From: Georgenia ruanii
GTDB taxonomy: Bacteria; Actinomycetota; Actinomycetes; Actinomycetales; Actinomycetaceae
Direction of reading: 5' to 3'
DNA length: 64,000 nucleotides
Assembly: GCF_009193175.1 (NCBI RefSeq)
Contig: NZ_VUKE01000022.1
Location: forward strand, 1-64,000
Below, piece by piece: positions 44,162-53,759 of this stretch (position 1 is the first letter of the stretch; every line of letters begins with the position of its first letter). Position numbers and translations under genes: made by a program. Under the pieces are notes generated by a model, which saw only the letters and a list, made by a program, of their open reading frames with translations, searched no databases and had not been told where the DNA came from.

Positions 44162-44440
44162 CTACTCCTCGTCGGTGAACTCCTCGAGGTCGTCCTCGTC
44201 GAGCTCGCCGTCCTCGTCGTCGTACTCCTCGTCGTCCTCGTCGGAGTAGATGTCGAACGGCGTGTCGACCCCGAAGCCGGTGAACAGGGCGTCGTCGTAG
44301 GTGTCGAAGGCGTCCATGAGGGTGTTCGCCGCCGCCACGACGGCCGGGGCGTCGCTGTCCTGCGCCGCGGCGACCGCGTCGTAGTGTGCCTCGAACGCGG
44401 CGATGAGTCGGTCGAGCGCAGCACGGGGGTCGATAGCCAT
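44162..44440 (-). CDS. small acidic protein of unknown function
   Basis: A 92-residue protein. The first 55 residues form a predicted helical region ([38 protein letters not shown]), and the C-terminal third is almost entirely Asp/Glu ([20 protein letters not shown]). I do not recognise a named family beyond similar short actinobacterial proteins. The acidic tail could mimic nucleic acid or bind a basic partner. The ATG has TAGGCT 7 bases upstream, confirming the short form; the frame remains open for 56 further codons without protein-like sequence. Confidence 0.75.
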   Translation of the reverse strand: MAIDPRAALDRLIAAFEAHYDAVAAAQDSDAPAVVAAANTLMDAFDTYDDALFTGFGVDTPFDIYSDEDDEEYDDEDGELDEDDLEEFTDEE

Positions 44441-44447
44441 GTCGCTG

Positions 44448-44453
44448 AGCCTA
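44448..44453 (-). promoter_or_regulatory. -10 box TAGGCT, leaderless acidic-protein gene
   Basis: TAGGCT is 7 bases from the ATG at 44440; it is divergent from the DUF5703 gene. Confidence 0.6.
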
Positions 44454-44561
44454 GCGCCCGTCCAGGGGTGGCACAGCCCGTCACTGACCTGCGCGGACGG
44501 CGAACAGCGCCTCCCACACAGGTGTTGCTGACTACCATCCGAGGACGACCGGAGGGAGCAT

Positions 44562-44801
44562 ATGGGGATGCCGAGCATGGACCACGCGTTCGCGTCGCGC
44601 CGGGGCAACCGGAACGCGACGTACTACGAGTACCGCACCGTCACCCTCCCGGCGTCGGTGGACCGCGGCGACGTGCGCCGGCTGCTCACCGACGAGGCCG
44701 AGTACGGCCGGTGGGAGCTGGCCCGGACGCGTGTCTACGTCGGCGGGGCCCGGAAGGTCTGGCTGCGGCGCAAGGCGATGCAGGTGGCCAGCACCCTCTG
44801 A
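44562..44801 (+). CDS. DUF5703-family small protein
   Basis: A 79-residue basic protein: [39 protein letters not shown] and the C-terminal KVWLRRKAM match the short actinobacterial DUF5703 family, found near mshC/uppP in many genomes. Predicted strand-helix-strand-strand; no catalytic residues are evident. Function unknown. The ATG has GGAGGGAG 3 bases upstream, unlike its leaderless neighbours. Confidence 0.85.
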   Translation: MGMPSMDHAFASRRGNRNATYYEYRTVTLPASVDRGDVRRLLTDEAEYGRWELARTRVYVGGARKVWLRRKAMQVASTL

Positions 44802-44893
44802 CCCCGGGGGCTGCACGTCCGCCGGGCGCGGGTGGTTGCGCGCGGAGGACGGCACCCGCGCCCGCGCGCAGGCGAGGCACGGCGCCGGGGGGC

Positions 44894-46261
44894 TCAGCAG
44901 GTGCGCAGCAGCCGCTCGAGCACCCGGGTGCCGAACTGCAGCGCGTCGATCGGCACCCGCTCGTCGACGCCGTGGAACATGCCCGGGAAGTCCATGTCCG
45001 CCGGCAGGCGCAGCGGGACGAAGCCGTAGCCGGTGATCCCCAGCCGGCCCAGCGCCTTGTTGTCGGTGCCCGCCGAGAGCATGTAGGGCAGCACCTGCGC
45101 CCCGGGGTCGAACGCGTCGACCGCGGCGATCATCGCGTCGACGAGGTGCCCCTCGAACGGCGCCTCGATCCCGGCGTCCTCGTGCAGGGCCTCGATCCGC
45201 ACGCCCGGCCCGGCCAGCTCCGCGATCATCGCCCGGGCCGCGGCCTCCTCCCCCGGCACCGGCCGCAGGTCGACGGCGCCGCTGGCGGCGCCGGGGATGA
45301 CGTTGGCCTTGTACCCGGCGTTCAGCTGGGTGGGGTTGGCACCGGTGCGCAGGGTGGCGCCGACGAACTTCTTCGCCGGGCCGAGCGCGTCGACCAGCCG
45401 CGCGATGCCCTCTGGGTCCTCCGGGTCGAAGGTGGTGCCGGTCAGCTCCGCCACCCCGGTCAGCAGCTGGCGCACCGTCCCGGTCAGGTGCATGGGCCAG
45501 GCGTGCGCGCCGATGCGGTGGATCGCGCCGGCCAGGCGGGTCACCGCGTTGTCCTCGTTGACCTGCGAGCCGTGGCCCGCCGTCCCCTCGGCCAGCAGCC
45601 GCAGCCACGCCAGGCCCTTCTCCGCCGTCTGGAGCAGGTACACCCGCCGCCCGTCGATCTCCACGGAGTACCCGCCGACCTCGCTGATCGCCTCCGTGGC
45701 GCCGGCGAAGACCTCCGGGCGGTGGTCGACCAGCCAGTGCGCGCCGAAGTGGCCGCCGGCCTCCTCGTCGGCGAGGAACGCCACGACCAGGTCGCGCGCC
45801 GGCCGCCACCCGGTGCGGCCCATGTCGCGCACGAGCGCGAGGATCATCGCGTCCATGTCCTTCATGTCCACGGCGCCGCGGCCCCACACCATGCCGTCGC
45901 GGATCTGCCCGGCGAAGGGGTCCACCGACCAGTCGGCCGCCTCGGCGGGGACGACGTCGGTGTGCCCGTGCACCACCAGCGCCCCGCGGTCCGGGTCGGT
46001 GCCGGGGATGCGCAGCAGCACGCTGGCCCGGCCCGGCGCGGACTCGACCAGCTCGGGGTCCCAGCCGACCTCGGTGAGCAGCCCCATGACGTGCTCGGCC
46101 GCCGCCCGCTCCCCCGGGCCCGACCCGTCGCCGTAGTTGGAGGTGTCGATGCGGATGAGGTCCCGGCAGATGCCGACCACCTCGTCCTCCGGGCGCGGCG
46201 TCGCGGGCCCCTCCGGGCGGGTGGTGGCGGGCGAGGCGGTGGGGGCGGGCTCGGCACTCAT
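44894..46261 (-). CDS. M20-family metallopeptidase
   Basis: 455 residues. The di-zinc site is laid out as HGHTDVVP (His, and the Asp two residues later), GRGAVDMKD (bridging Asp), FLADEEAGG (catalytic Glu and metal Glu), SEVGGY, and a C-terminal MFHGVDERV (His). A dimerisation domain lies between about 200 and 320. It likely hydrolyses a dipeptide, an N-acyl amino acid or another amide. It is leaderless (TAGCCT 6 bases before the ATG) and divergent from pxpA with only 66 bases between starts. Confidence 0.93.
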   Translation of the reverse strand: MSAEPAPTASPATTRPEGPATPRPEDEVVGICRDLIRIDTSNYGDGSGPGERAAAEHVMGLLTEVGWDPELVESAPGRASVLLRIPGTDPDRGALVVHGHTDVVPAEAADWSVDPFAGQIRDGMVWGRGAVDMKDMDAMILALVRDMGRTGWRPARDLVVAFLADEEAGGHFGAHWLVDHRPEVFAGATEAISEVGGYSVEIDGRRVYLLQTAEKGLAWLRLLAEGTAGHGSQVNEDNAVTRLAGAIHRIGAHAWPMHLTGTVRQLLTGVAELTGTTFDPEDPEGIARLVDALGPAKKFVGATLRTGANPTQLNAGYKANVIPGAASGAVDLRPVPGEEAAARAMIAELAGPGVRIEALHEDAGIEAPFEGHLVDAMIAAVDAFDPGAQVLPYMLSAGTDNKALGRLGITGYGFVPLRLPADMDFPGMFHGVDERVPIDALQFGTRVLERLLRTC

Positions 46262-46267
46262 GCCGCC

Positions 46268-46273
46268 AGGCTA
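46268..46273 (-). promoter_or_regulatory. -10 box TAGCCT, leaderless M20 peptidase gene
   Basis: TAGCCT is 6 bases from the ATG at 46261; a divergent pxpA promoter lies 42 bases away. Confidence 0.6.
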
Positions 46274-46314
46274 CCCACCGGCCCGCCCGCAGGACGGACG
46301 CCCGCCCGGTGGCG

Positions 46315-46320
46315 GAGAAT
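46315..46320 (+). promoter_or_regulatory. candidate -10 box GAGAAT of the pxp operon
   Basis: GAGAAT lies 7 bases before the pxpA ATG, with no Shine-Dalgarno between. Confidence 0.4.
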
Positions 46321-46327
46321 CGAGCCC

Positions 46328-47077
46328 ATGGACCTCAACAGCGACGTCGGCGAGTCCTTCGGCTCCTGGACGATGGGCGACGACGAGTCGATCATGCGCG
46401 TCGTCTCGAGCGCGAACGTGGCCTGCGGCTTCCACGCCGGCGACCCGGTGGTGGCCCGCGCGACGTGCGCGGCGGCCGCCCAGGAGGGCGTCACGGTGGG
46501 GGCGCACGTGTCCTACCGGGACCTGGCCGGGTTCGGCCGGCGGTTCATGGACGTCTCCCCCGCCGAGCTGACCAACGACGTCATCTACCAGATCGGCGCG
46601 CTGCAGGCGATGGCCGCCGCCGCCGGGACCACCGTGCGCTACGTCAAGCCCCACGGCGCGCTGTACAACACCATCGCCAAGCACGAGCAGCAGGCCCGCG
46701 CCGTCGTCGAGGCGATCCGCACCGTGGACGAGTCCCTGCCGATCCTCGTGCTGCCGGGCAGCGTCATCCAGCGCGAGGCCGAGGCGGCGGGGCTGCGCGC
46801 GGTCGTCGAGGCGTTCGCCGACCGGGCGTACAACGCCGACGGCTCGCTGGTCTCCCGCCGGCTCGAGGGCTCGGTCATCCACGACCCCGAAGCGGTCGCC
46901 GCCCGGGTGGTCCAGATGGCCACCGACTCGACGGTGGAGACCCTCGACGGCCAGACGATCGGCGTCGACGCCGAGAGCGTCTGCGTGCACGGCGACACCC
47001 CCGGCGCCGTCGCCATCGCCACCGCCGTGCGCGCCGCCCTGGAGGACGCGGGCGTGCCGGTGACGAGCTTCCTGTGA
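46328..47077 (+). CDS. pxpA: 5-oxoprolinase subunit A (LamB/YcsF family)
   Basis: A 249-residue member of the LamB/YcsF family, which together with PxpB and PxpC opens 5-oxoproline (pyroglutamate) to glutamate using ATP. Signatures: [12 protein letters not shown] at the N-terminus, [53 protein letters not shown] and [11 protein letters not shown]. Length is typical. It is first in a plus-strand operon; its stop overlaps the GTG of the fused pxpBC gene. Confidence 0.95.
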   Translation: MDLNSDVGESFGSWTMGDDESIMRVVSSANVACGFHAGDPVVARATCAAAAQEGVTVGAHVSYRDLAGFGRRFMDVSPAELTNDVIYQIGALQAMAAAAGTTVRYVKPHGALYNTIAKHEQQARAVVEAIRTVDESLPILVLPGSVIQREAEAAGLRAVVEAFADRAYNADGSLVSRRLEGSVIHDPEAVAARVVQMATDSTVETLDGQTIGVDAESVCVHGDTPGAVAIATAVRAALEDAGVPVTSFL

Positions 47078-48699
47078 CCGGCCCGCCCCGGCGCCACGTC
47101 CGCCCGGTCGGGGACCGGGCGGTGCTCGTCGAGTGCGAGAACCTCCAGGAGGTCATCGACCTGCACGCCACCCTGCAGCGCACCCCGCTGCCGGGCCAGC
47201 GCGACGTCCTGGCCGCCGCGCGCACCGTCATGGTCGTGGCCGCGACCCCCTCCGCGGTGGCGCGGCTGGCCCGGGACGTCGCCGAGGTGGCCGCGGAGCC
47301 CGGCGGCACCCGGGAGGGCCCGCTCGTCGAGCTGGACACGGTGTACGACGGCGAGGACCTCGCCGCGGTGGCCGAGCTGACCGGGCTGAGCCCGGAGGGG
47401 GTGGTGCGGGCGCACACCGGGCAGGTGTGGACGGCCGCCTTCGGGGGCTTCGCCCCCGGGTTCGCCTACCTCGTCGGGGAGAACCACGACCTGGACGTGC
47501 CCCGCCGGGACACCCCGCGCACCGCCGTGCCGGCTGGGGCGGTCGCCCTCGCCGGCGGGTTCTCCGCCGTCTACCCGCGCGAGTCCCCCGGCGGCTGGCA
47601 GCTCATCGGCCGCACCGGGGAGCGCATGTGGGACCTCGCCCGCCCCGAGCCGGCGCTGGTCCGGCCGGGCACCCGGGTGCGTCACCGGGCCGTGCGGGAG
47701 GTCGTCGCCGCGCCGGGTTCCGCCGCGACGGCGGGACCGGACGCGACGCCCGACGACGCGCCCACGGGAGCCCCGCGCGCCCGCTCCACGCCCCCCGATG
47801 CCGTGGCCGACGCCCCCGCCGGCGGCGCCCTCGTCGTGGAGGCCCCGGGGCTGCAGAGCCTCGTCGAGGACCTCGGCCGCCCGGGCTACCTCGACCTGGG
47901 CGTGTGCCCCTCCGGCGCGGTCGACCGGGGGGCGGCCGTGCGCGCCAACCGGCTGGTCGGCAACCCCCGCGACGCGGCGGTCCTCGAGACGGTGCCGGGC
48001 GGGCTGCGGCTGCGGGCCGACGGCGAGCAGGTGCTCGCCGTCACCGGGGCGCCGGCCGCGCTGAGCGTCGAGGGCGACGACGGCGCGCGCCGCCCGCCCA
48101 CCGACGCCCCGTTCGCGCTGCGCGACGGGGAGGTCCTCGCCCTCGGCCCCCCGCGCGCCGGGCTGCGCGCCTACGTCGCCGTGCGCGGCGGCCTCGACGT
48201 CGCCCCGGTCCTGGGCAGCCGCGCGACCGACACGATGTCCGGGCTGGGTCCGGCCCCGCTCGAGGCCGGCGCGGTGCTGCCGGTCGGGGCGCCGCACCCG
48301 GGCGCCGTCGTCGCGGCGCCGGACCCCGCGCCGGCGTGGCCCGACGGGCCTGTGACGGTCGCCGTCGTCCCCGGTCCGCGGCAGGACTGGTTCGCGTCCG
48401 ACGCCCTGGCCTCGCTGTGCCGGCAGCGCTGGGCGGTGACCGACCGGTCCAACCGGGTCGGGCTGCGCCTGGACGGCGAGCGCCTCGCGCGCACCCGCAC
48501 CGAGGAGCTGCCCAGCGAGGGCACCGTCGCCGGCGCCGTGCAGGTGCCCGCCTCCGGGCTGCCGGTGGTGTTCCTCGCGGACCACCCCACCTCCGGCGGC
48601 TACCCCGTCATCGCCGTCGTCCGCACCGCCGACCTCGACCGGCTCGCCCAGGTGCGGCCGGGCGACCTGCTGCGGTTCGTCCCCGCCCCACCGTCCTGA
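47074..48699 (+). CDS. 5-oxoprolinase subunits B and C fused (KipI-KipA type)
   Basis: 541 residues. The N-terminal half (about 5-215) is the PxpB/KipI/AHS1 domain, with [14 protein letters not shown] and [26 protein letters not shown] linker of about 35 residues rich in Ala/Pro/Thr follows. The C-terminal half (about 250-540) is the PxpC/KipA/AHS2 domain, with [29 protein letters not shown]-type [17 protein letters not shown] and [12 protein letters not shown]. Separate genes in most bacteria, they are fused here. The GTG overlaps the pxpA stop as GTGA. Confidence 0.94.
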   Translation: MTGPPRRHVRPVGDRAVLVECENLQEVIDLHATLQRTPLPGQRDVLAAARTVMVVAATPSAVARLARDVAEVAAEPGGTREGPLVELDTVYDGEDLAAVAELTGLSPEGVVRAHTGQVWTAAFGGFAPGFAYLVGENHDLDVPRRDTPRTAVPAGAVALAGGFSAVYPRESPGGWQLIGRTGERMWDLARPEPALVRPGTRVRHRAVREVVAAPGSAATAGPDATPDDAPTGAPRARSTPPDAVADAPAGGALVVEAPGLQSLVEDLGRPGYLDLGVCPSGAVDRGAAVRANRLVGNPRDAAVLETVPGGLRLRADGEQVLAVTGAPAALSVEGDDGARRPPTDAPFALRDGEVLALGPPRAGLRAYVAVRGGLDVAPVLGSRATDTMSGLGPAPLEAGAVLPVGAPHPGAVVAAPDPAPAWPDGPVTVAVVPGPRQDWFASDALASLCRQRWAVTDRSNRVGLRLDGERLARTRTEELPSEGTVAGAVQVPASGLPVVFLADHPTSGGYPVIAVVRTADLDRLAQVRPGDLLRFVPAPPS

Positions 48700-48720
48700 A
48701 CCGCCCGCGAAAGGAGCCCC

Positions 48721-50454
48721 GTGCGCAAGGTCCTCATCGCCAACCGCGGCGAGATCGCCCTCCGCGTCGTCCACGCCTGCGCCGACGCCGGGCTCGCCTC
48801 GGTGGCCGTCTACGCCGACCCCGACGCCGCCGCACCGCACGCCCTGCTGGCCGACGAGGCCTACAACCTGCCCGGCTCCGGCGCGGGCGAGACGTACCTC
48901 GACATCCCCCGCCTGCTGGACGTGGCCCGCCGCAGCGGTGCCGACGCGGTCCACCCCGGCTACGGGTTCCTCGCCGAGAACGCCGACTTCGCCCAGGCCG
49001 TCCTCGACGCCGGGCTGACGTGGGTGGGCCCCTCGCCCGAGGCGATCCGGGTGCTCGGCGACAAGGTCTCGGCGCGCGAGCTGGCCCGCCGGGCCGGCGC
49101 GCCGCTGGTGGCCGGCAGCGATGGTCCCGTCCCCTCGGCCACCGAGGCGCGCCGGTTCGCCGAGGAGCACGGCGTGCCGGTGGTCATCAAGGCGGCCTTC
49201 GGCGGCGGCGGCCGCGGCATGCGGGTGGTGCGCCACCTCGACGACGTCGAGGACGCCTTCGCCTCGGCCCAGCGCGAGTCCCGGGTGGCCTTCGGTCGTG
49301 ACGAGTGCTACATGGAGCGGTTCCTCGACCGGCCCCGGCACGTCGAGGCCCAGGTCCTGGCGGACACCCACGGGACCGTCGTGGTGCTCGGCACCCGGGA
49401 CTGCTCGCTGCAGCGGCGCCACCAGAAGCTCGTCGAGGAGGCGCCGGCCCCGTTCCTCACCGAGGACCAGCGCCGGCAGGTCCACGAGGGCGCCCGCGCC
49501 ATCTGCGCCGCGGTCGGGTACGTGGGAGCGGGGACGGTGGAGTTCCTGCTCGGCGCCGGGGGCGAGCTGACGTTCCTCGAGGTCAACACCCGCCTGCAGG
49601 TCGAGCACCCGGTCACCGAGGCCACCACCGGCATCGACCTGGTCCGCGCCCAGTTCGCCGTGGCCGACGGCCAGCCGGTGCCGGTCCGCACCGACCCCGA
49701 GCCCGCCGGGCACGCCATCGAGCTGCGCATCAACGCCGAGGACGTCGGCCGCGGGTTCCTGCCCGCGACCGGCACGATCACCACGTTCGTCGCCCCCAGC
49801 GGGCCGGGGGTGCGCCTGGACACCGGGGTGCGGCAGGGCTCGGTGGTCTCCCCGCACTTCGACTCCCTGCTCGCCAAGGTCATCGTGCACGGCCGGGACC
49901 GGCAGGAGGCGCTGCGCCGGGCACGCCGGGCGGCGAACGAGATGGAGATCGGCGGGGTGGCCACGGTGCTGCCCTTCCACCGGGCCGTCCTGCGCGACCC
50001 GGACTTCTCCGCCCCGGACCGGCTCGGCGTCCACACGACCTGGATCGAGCACGAGTTCGCCGAGCGGGTCGCGGCGGACCCGGCCTTCCACGACGCCGCC
50101 CCCGCCGGCCGGCGGCGGGTGGTCGTCGACGTCGACGGCCGGCGGGTGGTGCTCGGGCTGCCCGCGGACCTGCTCGCGGGGCTGGCCGCGAGCGGCGGGG
50201 ACGGCGCCGGGACCGACGACGGCGCGGCGGCCCCGGCGGACGCGGCCGCGCTGACCGCGCCGATGGGCGGCACGGTCGTGCGGTGGCTGGTCGAGCCCGG
50301 CGAGCAGGTCGCCCGGGGCGACGCCGTCGTCCTGCTGGAGGCGATGAAGACCGAGACCCGGCTGGTGGCCCACCGCGACGGCGTCGTCGAGCCGCGGGTG
50401 GCGGCCGGGGAGCACGTGGACACCGGCGCCACGCTCGCGGTCATCGAGGCCTGA
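48721..50454 (+). CDS. biotin carboxylase with C-terminal biotin carrier domain
   Basis: 577 residues. The ATP-grasp biotin carboxylase (about 1-445) has [15 protein letters not shown], the glycine-rich loop [28 protein letters not shown] and the C-terminal lobe. After a Gly/Ala/Asp linker comes a biotinyl domain (about 505-577) with the acceptor Lys in LLEAMKTE. It loads CO2 on biotin. No carboxyltransferase gene is in the window. It follows pxpBC by 21 bases with AAAGGAG before a GTG start; association with 5-oxoprolinase genes recurs in bacteria, but its contribution is unsettled. Confidence 0.94.
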   Translation: MRKVLIANRGEIALRVVHACADAGLASVAVYADPDAAAPHALLADEAYNLPGSGAGETYLDIPRLLDVARRSGADAVHPGYGFLAENADFAQAVLDAGLTWVGPSPEAIRVLGDKVSARELARRAGAPLVAGSDGPVPSATEARRFAEEHGVPVVIKAAFGGGGRGMRVVRHLDDVEDAFASAQRESRVAFGRDECYMERFLDRPRHVEAQVLADTHGTVVVLGTRDCSLQRRHQKLVEEAPAPFLTEDQRRQVHEGARAICAAVGYVGAGTVEFLLGAGGELTFLEVNTRLQVEHPVTEATTGIDLVRAQFAVADGQPVPVRTDPEPAGHAIELRINAEDVGRGFLPATGTITTFVAPSGPGVRLDTGVRQGSVVSPHFDSLLAKVIVHGRDRQEALRRARRAANEMEIGGVATVLPFHRAVLRDPDFSAPDRLGVHTTWIEHEFAERVAADPAFHDAAPAGRRRVVVDVDGRRVVLGLPADLLAGLAASGGDGAGTDDGAAAPADAAALTAPMGGTVVRWLVEPGEQVARGDAVVLLEAMKTETRLVAHRDGVVEPRVAAGEHVDTGATLAVIEA

Positions 50455-50476
50455 GCGCCGGGCGGCCCGGCGGCGG
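50455..50476. terminator. possible hairpin between convergent accC-like and LLM genes
   Basis: An imperfect GC inverted repeat with a small bulge fills the short gap between the two convergent stop codons. It could serve both strands. Confidence 0.4.
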
Positions 50477-50489
50477 CGCCCGGGTCCGC

Positions 50490-51479
50490 TCAGCCCGCCG
50501 CCAGCCGCGGCCCGATGACGTCCCGGAAGGCGGCGACCTCCGCGACCGGCAGGGCGTACCCGGTGGCCTCGGTGTGGGCCGGGAAGAGGAAGACGTGGTC
50601 CGCCCCGGTCTCCGCCCGCGCCCGCAGCAGCCGCTCGGCGCAGTGCTCGGCCGGGCCGAACAGCCCCAGCGCGTCGCACACCCGGGCGGCGAGCGCGGGC
50701 GAGAGGTCCTCGGGCCGGTGGTCCTCCGGGATGTCCAGCCCGGCGAGGCGCAGCCAGTGCAGGTTGGCGGGGCTGGGGTAGGCGAGGAAGGGCCGGCCGG
50801 GCCGGAACCAGCGCCGTGGCCACGCCAGCGCCTCCTCGAACGGCGCGACGGCGGTGGGGACGATGAGGATCTCCTCCAGCCCCGCCGGGTCGCGTCCCGC
50901 CCGCCGCGCGCCGGCGGCCACGTGGGCGCGGGCGGCCGCGACCGCCCGCGGGTCGAGCCCGACGAGCATGAGCACGCCGTCGGCGACCTCGCCGGCAAGC
51001 TCGAGCATCCGGGGCCCGGCGGCGAGGACGAGCACCCGGGCGGGCGGCGCGGCGGCGTTGTTCATGCGCAGCTCGTGCCCGTCGAGGCTGGCCGTCTCGC
51101 CGGCGAGCAGGCGCCGCACGGCGGTGACGACCTCACCGAGGTAGGCCCGGCGCGCCTGCGCCCGCCCGGCCCGCTCCACCGACAGGAAGCCGGGGGCGAG
51201 GGTGAGCAGCACCCGCCCGGGGGCGATCTCGGTCAGCGCGTTCGCGGTGGCGGCGAGCACCAGCGCGTGGCGGGTCAGCGGGTTCGTCGTCGCCGGGTAC
51301 AGCTCCAGGCGGGAGGTCGCCGCGGCCGCGAGCGCGAGGGTGACGTAGACGTCGCGGCCGGAGTGGTGGTGGTCGTGGATACCGACGCCGTGGAGGCCCG
51401 CCCGCTCGCACCCGACGACGAAGTCGACGACCTCGGGCACCGGGCGCCCGACCGGCACCCGGAGGTCGACGGCGATCAC
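50490..51479 (-). CDS. LLM-class flavin-dependent oxidoreductase
   Basis: A 329-residue luciferase-like TIM barrel (FMN or F420-type). Typical positions: LRVPVGRPVPEVVDFVVGCERAG, GVGIHDHHHSGRDVYVTLAL, ATTNPLTRHALVLAATANAL, GRVLLTLAPGF, and VLVLAAGPRMLELAGEVADGVLM. The cofactor cannot be decided from sequence alone; coenzyme F420 is common in actinobacteria. It is probably the last gene of a minus-strand unit (NRAMP-like, DUF1445, LLM), starting 49 bases after DUF1445, and may oxidise a compound related to the cluster's substrate. Confidence 0.88.
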   Translation of the reverse strand: MIAVDLRVPVGRPVPEVVDFVVGCERAGLHGVGIHDHHHSGRDVYVTLALAAAATSRLELYPATTNPLTRHALVLAATANALTEIAPGRVLLTLAPGFLSVERAGRAQARRAYLGEVVTAVRRLLAGETASLDGHELRMNNAAAPPARVLVLAAGPRMLELAGEVADGVLMLVGLDPRAVAAARAHVAAGARRAGRDPAGLEEILIVPTAVAPFEEALAWPRRWFRPGRPFLAYPSPANLHWLRLAGLDIPEDHRPEDLSPALAARVCDALGLFGPAEHCAERLLRARAETGADHVFLFPAHTEATGYALPVAEVAAFRDVIGPRLAAG

Positions 51480-51489
51480 GGCACCGCTC

Positions 51490-51543
51490 GGGCGACGGTG
51501 GTCACGGCCCGGTACCGGGCGACGGCGGTCACGGGACCTGGTA
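51490..51543. repeat. 27-bp tandem duplication including the DUF1445 stop codon
   Basis: Two copies (51490-51516 and 51517-51543) start GGGCGACGG(T/C)GGTCACGG. The copy at 51517 carries the stop codon of the DUF1445 gene (51529-51531); the other has a TGA at the equivalent place. Confidence 0.65.
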
Positions 51544-52341
51544 GGCCGAGTCCCGCACGTCGGTGACGAGCATGTGCCCCGGCGCGTGCCCGATCGCCAG
51601 CGGCGGGCGGGACTCCATGACGGCGGCCTGTGGGGTGACCCCGCACGCCCAGAACACCGGCAGCTCCCCGGGGCCGATCGTCACGGGGTCGCCGAAGTCG
51701 GGCGCGTCGAGGTCGCGGATGCCCAGCGCCCCCGGGTCGCCGACGTGGACCGGGGCGCCGTGGACGGCCGGGTAGCGGGAGGTGACGCGCACGGCGTCGG
51801 CCACCTGACCGGCCGGGATCGGGCGCATGGAGACCACCAGCGGCCCGGACAGCGCCCCGGCGCTCGCGCAGCGGCGGGCGGTGCGGTACATCGGCACGTT
51901 GGCGCCCTGCTCGATGTGGGCGATGCGGATGCCGGCCTCCTGCAGCGCGGTCTCGAAGGTGAAGCTGCACCCGACGAGGAAGGCCACGAGGTCCGCGCGC
52001 CAGTGCTCGCGCGCGTCCGGGGTGTCGGTGACCTTCTCGCCGTCGGCGTAGACGGTGTACAGGGGCAGGTCGGTGCGCACGTCCCCGCCGGCGAGCAGCG
52101 GCCCGGCGACCTCGCCGGCGTCGAGGACCCCGAGCACCGGGCAGGGCTTGGGGTTGCGCTGGGCGAAGAGCAGCATGTCGAAGGCGTACTCGCGGGGCAC
52201 GGCGATGAGGTTGGCCTGGGCGTAGCCGCGCGACCACCCGGCGGTGGGCGTGACGAGCCCGGCCCGGAAGCGGGCCCGGGCCTGGGCAGGGGTGAGCCGG
52301 GCGGCGTCGGCCAGGTCGGGGGCGAGGGTCGGGGAGGTCAC
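51529..52341 (-). CDS. DUF1445 putative hydro-lyase (YcsI/D-glutamate cyclase family)
   Basis: 270 residues with the family signature throughout: [79 protein letters not shown] and a C-terminal [18 protein letters not shown] followed by GHAPGHM. Mammalian homologues convert D-glutamate to 5-oxo-D-proline, and the Bacillus homologue YcsI is encoded with YcsF and KipIA. Forming or consuming 5-oxoproline is therefore a reasonable guess. The GTG start is 4 bases after the NRAMP-like gene's stop. Confidence 0.9.
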   Translation of the reverse strand: MTSPTLAPDLADAARLTPAQARARFRAGLVTPTAGWSRGYAQANLIAVPREYAFDMLLFAQRNPKPCPVLGVLDAGEVAGPLLAGGDVRTDLPLYTVYADGEKVTDTPDAREHWRADLVAFLVGCSFTFETALQEAGIRIAHIEQGANVPMYRTARRCASAGALSGPLVVSMRPIPAGQVADAVRVTSRYPAVHGAPVHVGDPGALGIRDLDAPDFGDPVTIGPGELPVFWACGVTPQAAVMESRPPLAIGHAPGHMLVTDVRDSAYQVP

Positions 52342-52345
52342 GCGA

Positions 52346-53563
52346 TCACGTCCACAGCGCGGAGATGCCGGCGAAGGAGTTGTAGCCGAAGTACAGGGTG
52401 AGCAGCCACGCGAGCACCCCGAGCACCAGCAGCCAGCGCGGGTAGCGATAGCCGCGCAACAGGTCCCGGCGCCGCCAGGCCACCCAGAGGATGACGGCGA
52501 AGCCGATGGGCAGGATCAGCCCGTTGAAGGCGCCGGCGAAGATGAGCAACGCCGAGGGGGCCTGACCCACGACGACGAAGACGACGGCGCTGACGGCGAT
52601 GAACAGGCAGGTGAGGAGACTGCGGGTGCGGGGGCTGGCCGTGGGTTTCGTGACAAACGTGATGGAGGTGTACGCCGCGCCGATCACCGAGGTGATCGAG
52701 GCGGCCCAGAGGACCACGCCGAACAGCCGCATGCCCAGCTCACCGGCCGCGACGCCGAAGGCCTGGGCCGCAATGTTCTCTCCCACGAGCTTCGCCCCGC
52801 CGGCGACGACGCCGAAGATCGCCAGGAAGAGCAGGAACCGCATGAGACCGGTGATGATCACGCCCATGACCGAGCTGCGGCTGATGTACCTGACGCTGTC
52901 CGGGCCGCGGACGCCGGCGTCGATCATGCGGTGCGCCCCCGCGTAGGTGATGTACCCGCCCACCGTCCCGCCGATGAGGGTGGTGATCACGAAGAAGTCC
53001 ACCCGCTCCGGAGCCACCATGTTCTTCAGCGCCTCGCCGACCGGCGGCCCGGACTCGATGGCGACGTAGAGCGTCAGCAGGATCATCAGCGCCCCGAGCA
53101 CCACGACGATCCGATCCATGGCGATGCCGGCCCGGCGGCTGAGGAACACCGCGATGGCGATCACGGCGGTGATCACCCCGCCGGCCGTGGTGTTCAGCCC
53201 GGTCGTCGCGTTGATGCCGAGCCCGCCGCCGGCGGTGTTGCCGATGTTGAAGACCAGCCCGCCGGCGAAGACGAGGACGGCGAGCACCACCCCCACCCCG
53301 GGCAGCACCCGGTTGCCGAGCTCGTTCGCGCGCAGGCCGGTGATCCCGATGACCCGCCAGACGTTGAGCTGGACGCAGATGTCCACGACCACCGAGGCGA
53401 GGATCGCGAAGGCGAACGCCGCACCGAGCTCGACGGTGAAGTTCGCGGTCTGGGTGATGAAGCCGGGGCCGATGGCGCTGGTGGCCATGAGGAACATGGC
53501 CCCGAGCAGCCCGGTGCGGTGCGTCCGGGAGATGCGGGCGGGTGCGTCGGCGGGCTGGGCCAT
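52346..53563 (-). CDS. NRAMP-like transporter without metal-binding motifs
   Basis: A 405-residue membrane protein with about 11 helices and an NRAMP-family profile related to YcsG of the Bacillus ycsFGI-kip operon. The first helix reads [15 protein letters not shown] in place of the metal-coordinating DPGN segment, and helix six reads [14 protein letters not shown] in place of the MPH motif. It is unlikely to move Mn2+ or Fe2+; in this setting 5-oxoproline or a related amino acid is a better candidate substrate, which is inference. The ATG at 53563 begins a typical polar N-terminus. It leads a unit with DUF1445 and LLM. Confidence 0.88.
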   Translation of the reverse strand: MAQPADAPARISRTHRTGLLGAMFLMATSAIGPGFITQTANFTVELGAAFAFAILASVVVDICVQLNVWRVIGITGLRANELGNRVLPGVGVVLAVLVFAGGLVFNIGNTAGGGLGINATTGLNTTAGGVITAVIAIAVFLSRRAGIAMDRIVVVLGALMILLTLYVAIESGPPVGEALKNMVAPERVDFFVITTLIGGTVGGYITYAGAHRMIDAGVRGPDSVRYISRSSVMGVIITGLMRFLLFLAIFGVVAGGAKLVGENIAAQAFGVAAGELGMRLFGVVLWAASITSVIGAAYTSITFVTKPTASPRTRSLLTCLFIAVSAVVFVVVGQAPSALLIFAGAFNGLILPIGFAVILWVAWRRRDLLRGYRYPRWLLVLGVLAWLLTLYFGYNSFAGISALWT

Positions 53564-53618
53564 GGAAACCCCCTGGGCACGCGGTTCGCCGTGGGCGCGG
53601 CGCCCCGGGGCGGGCACC

Positions 53619-53648
53619 GGCGGGCCGGCACGCCGTCGCCGGCCCGCC
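53619..53648 (-). terminator. terminator hairpin of the M3 peptidase gene
   Basis: A perfect 11-bp stem (53619-53629 with 53638-53648, 8-base loop) lies about 110 bases past the stop codon of the M3 peptidase. Confidence 0.6.
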
Positions 53649-53713
53649 TCCATCATGGGACGGGCGGCACGGGTCGGCACGCGGGCCGACGGCGCAGCCC
53701 GGGTCGCGCCGTC

Positions 53714-53747
53714 GGGCCCGGCCCGGTCGGGGGCCCGGCCCGGTCGG
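53714..53747. repeat. 17-bp tandem duplication downstream of the M3 gene
   Basis: GGGCCCGGCCCGGTCGG occurs twice in direct succession (53714 and 53731), 13 bases short of the M3 stop codon. Confidence 0.7.
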
Positions 53748-53759
53748 GGCCCTGGCCCG

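Noticed and set aside
46639-50823. A minus-strand open frame of nearly 1,400 codons opposite the pxp and biotin carboxylase genes.
   Set aside because: The plus-strand proteins are unmistakable (PxpA, PxpBC, biotin carboxylase); the antisense product is low-complexity Gly/Arg/His/Val.
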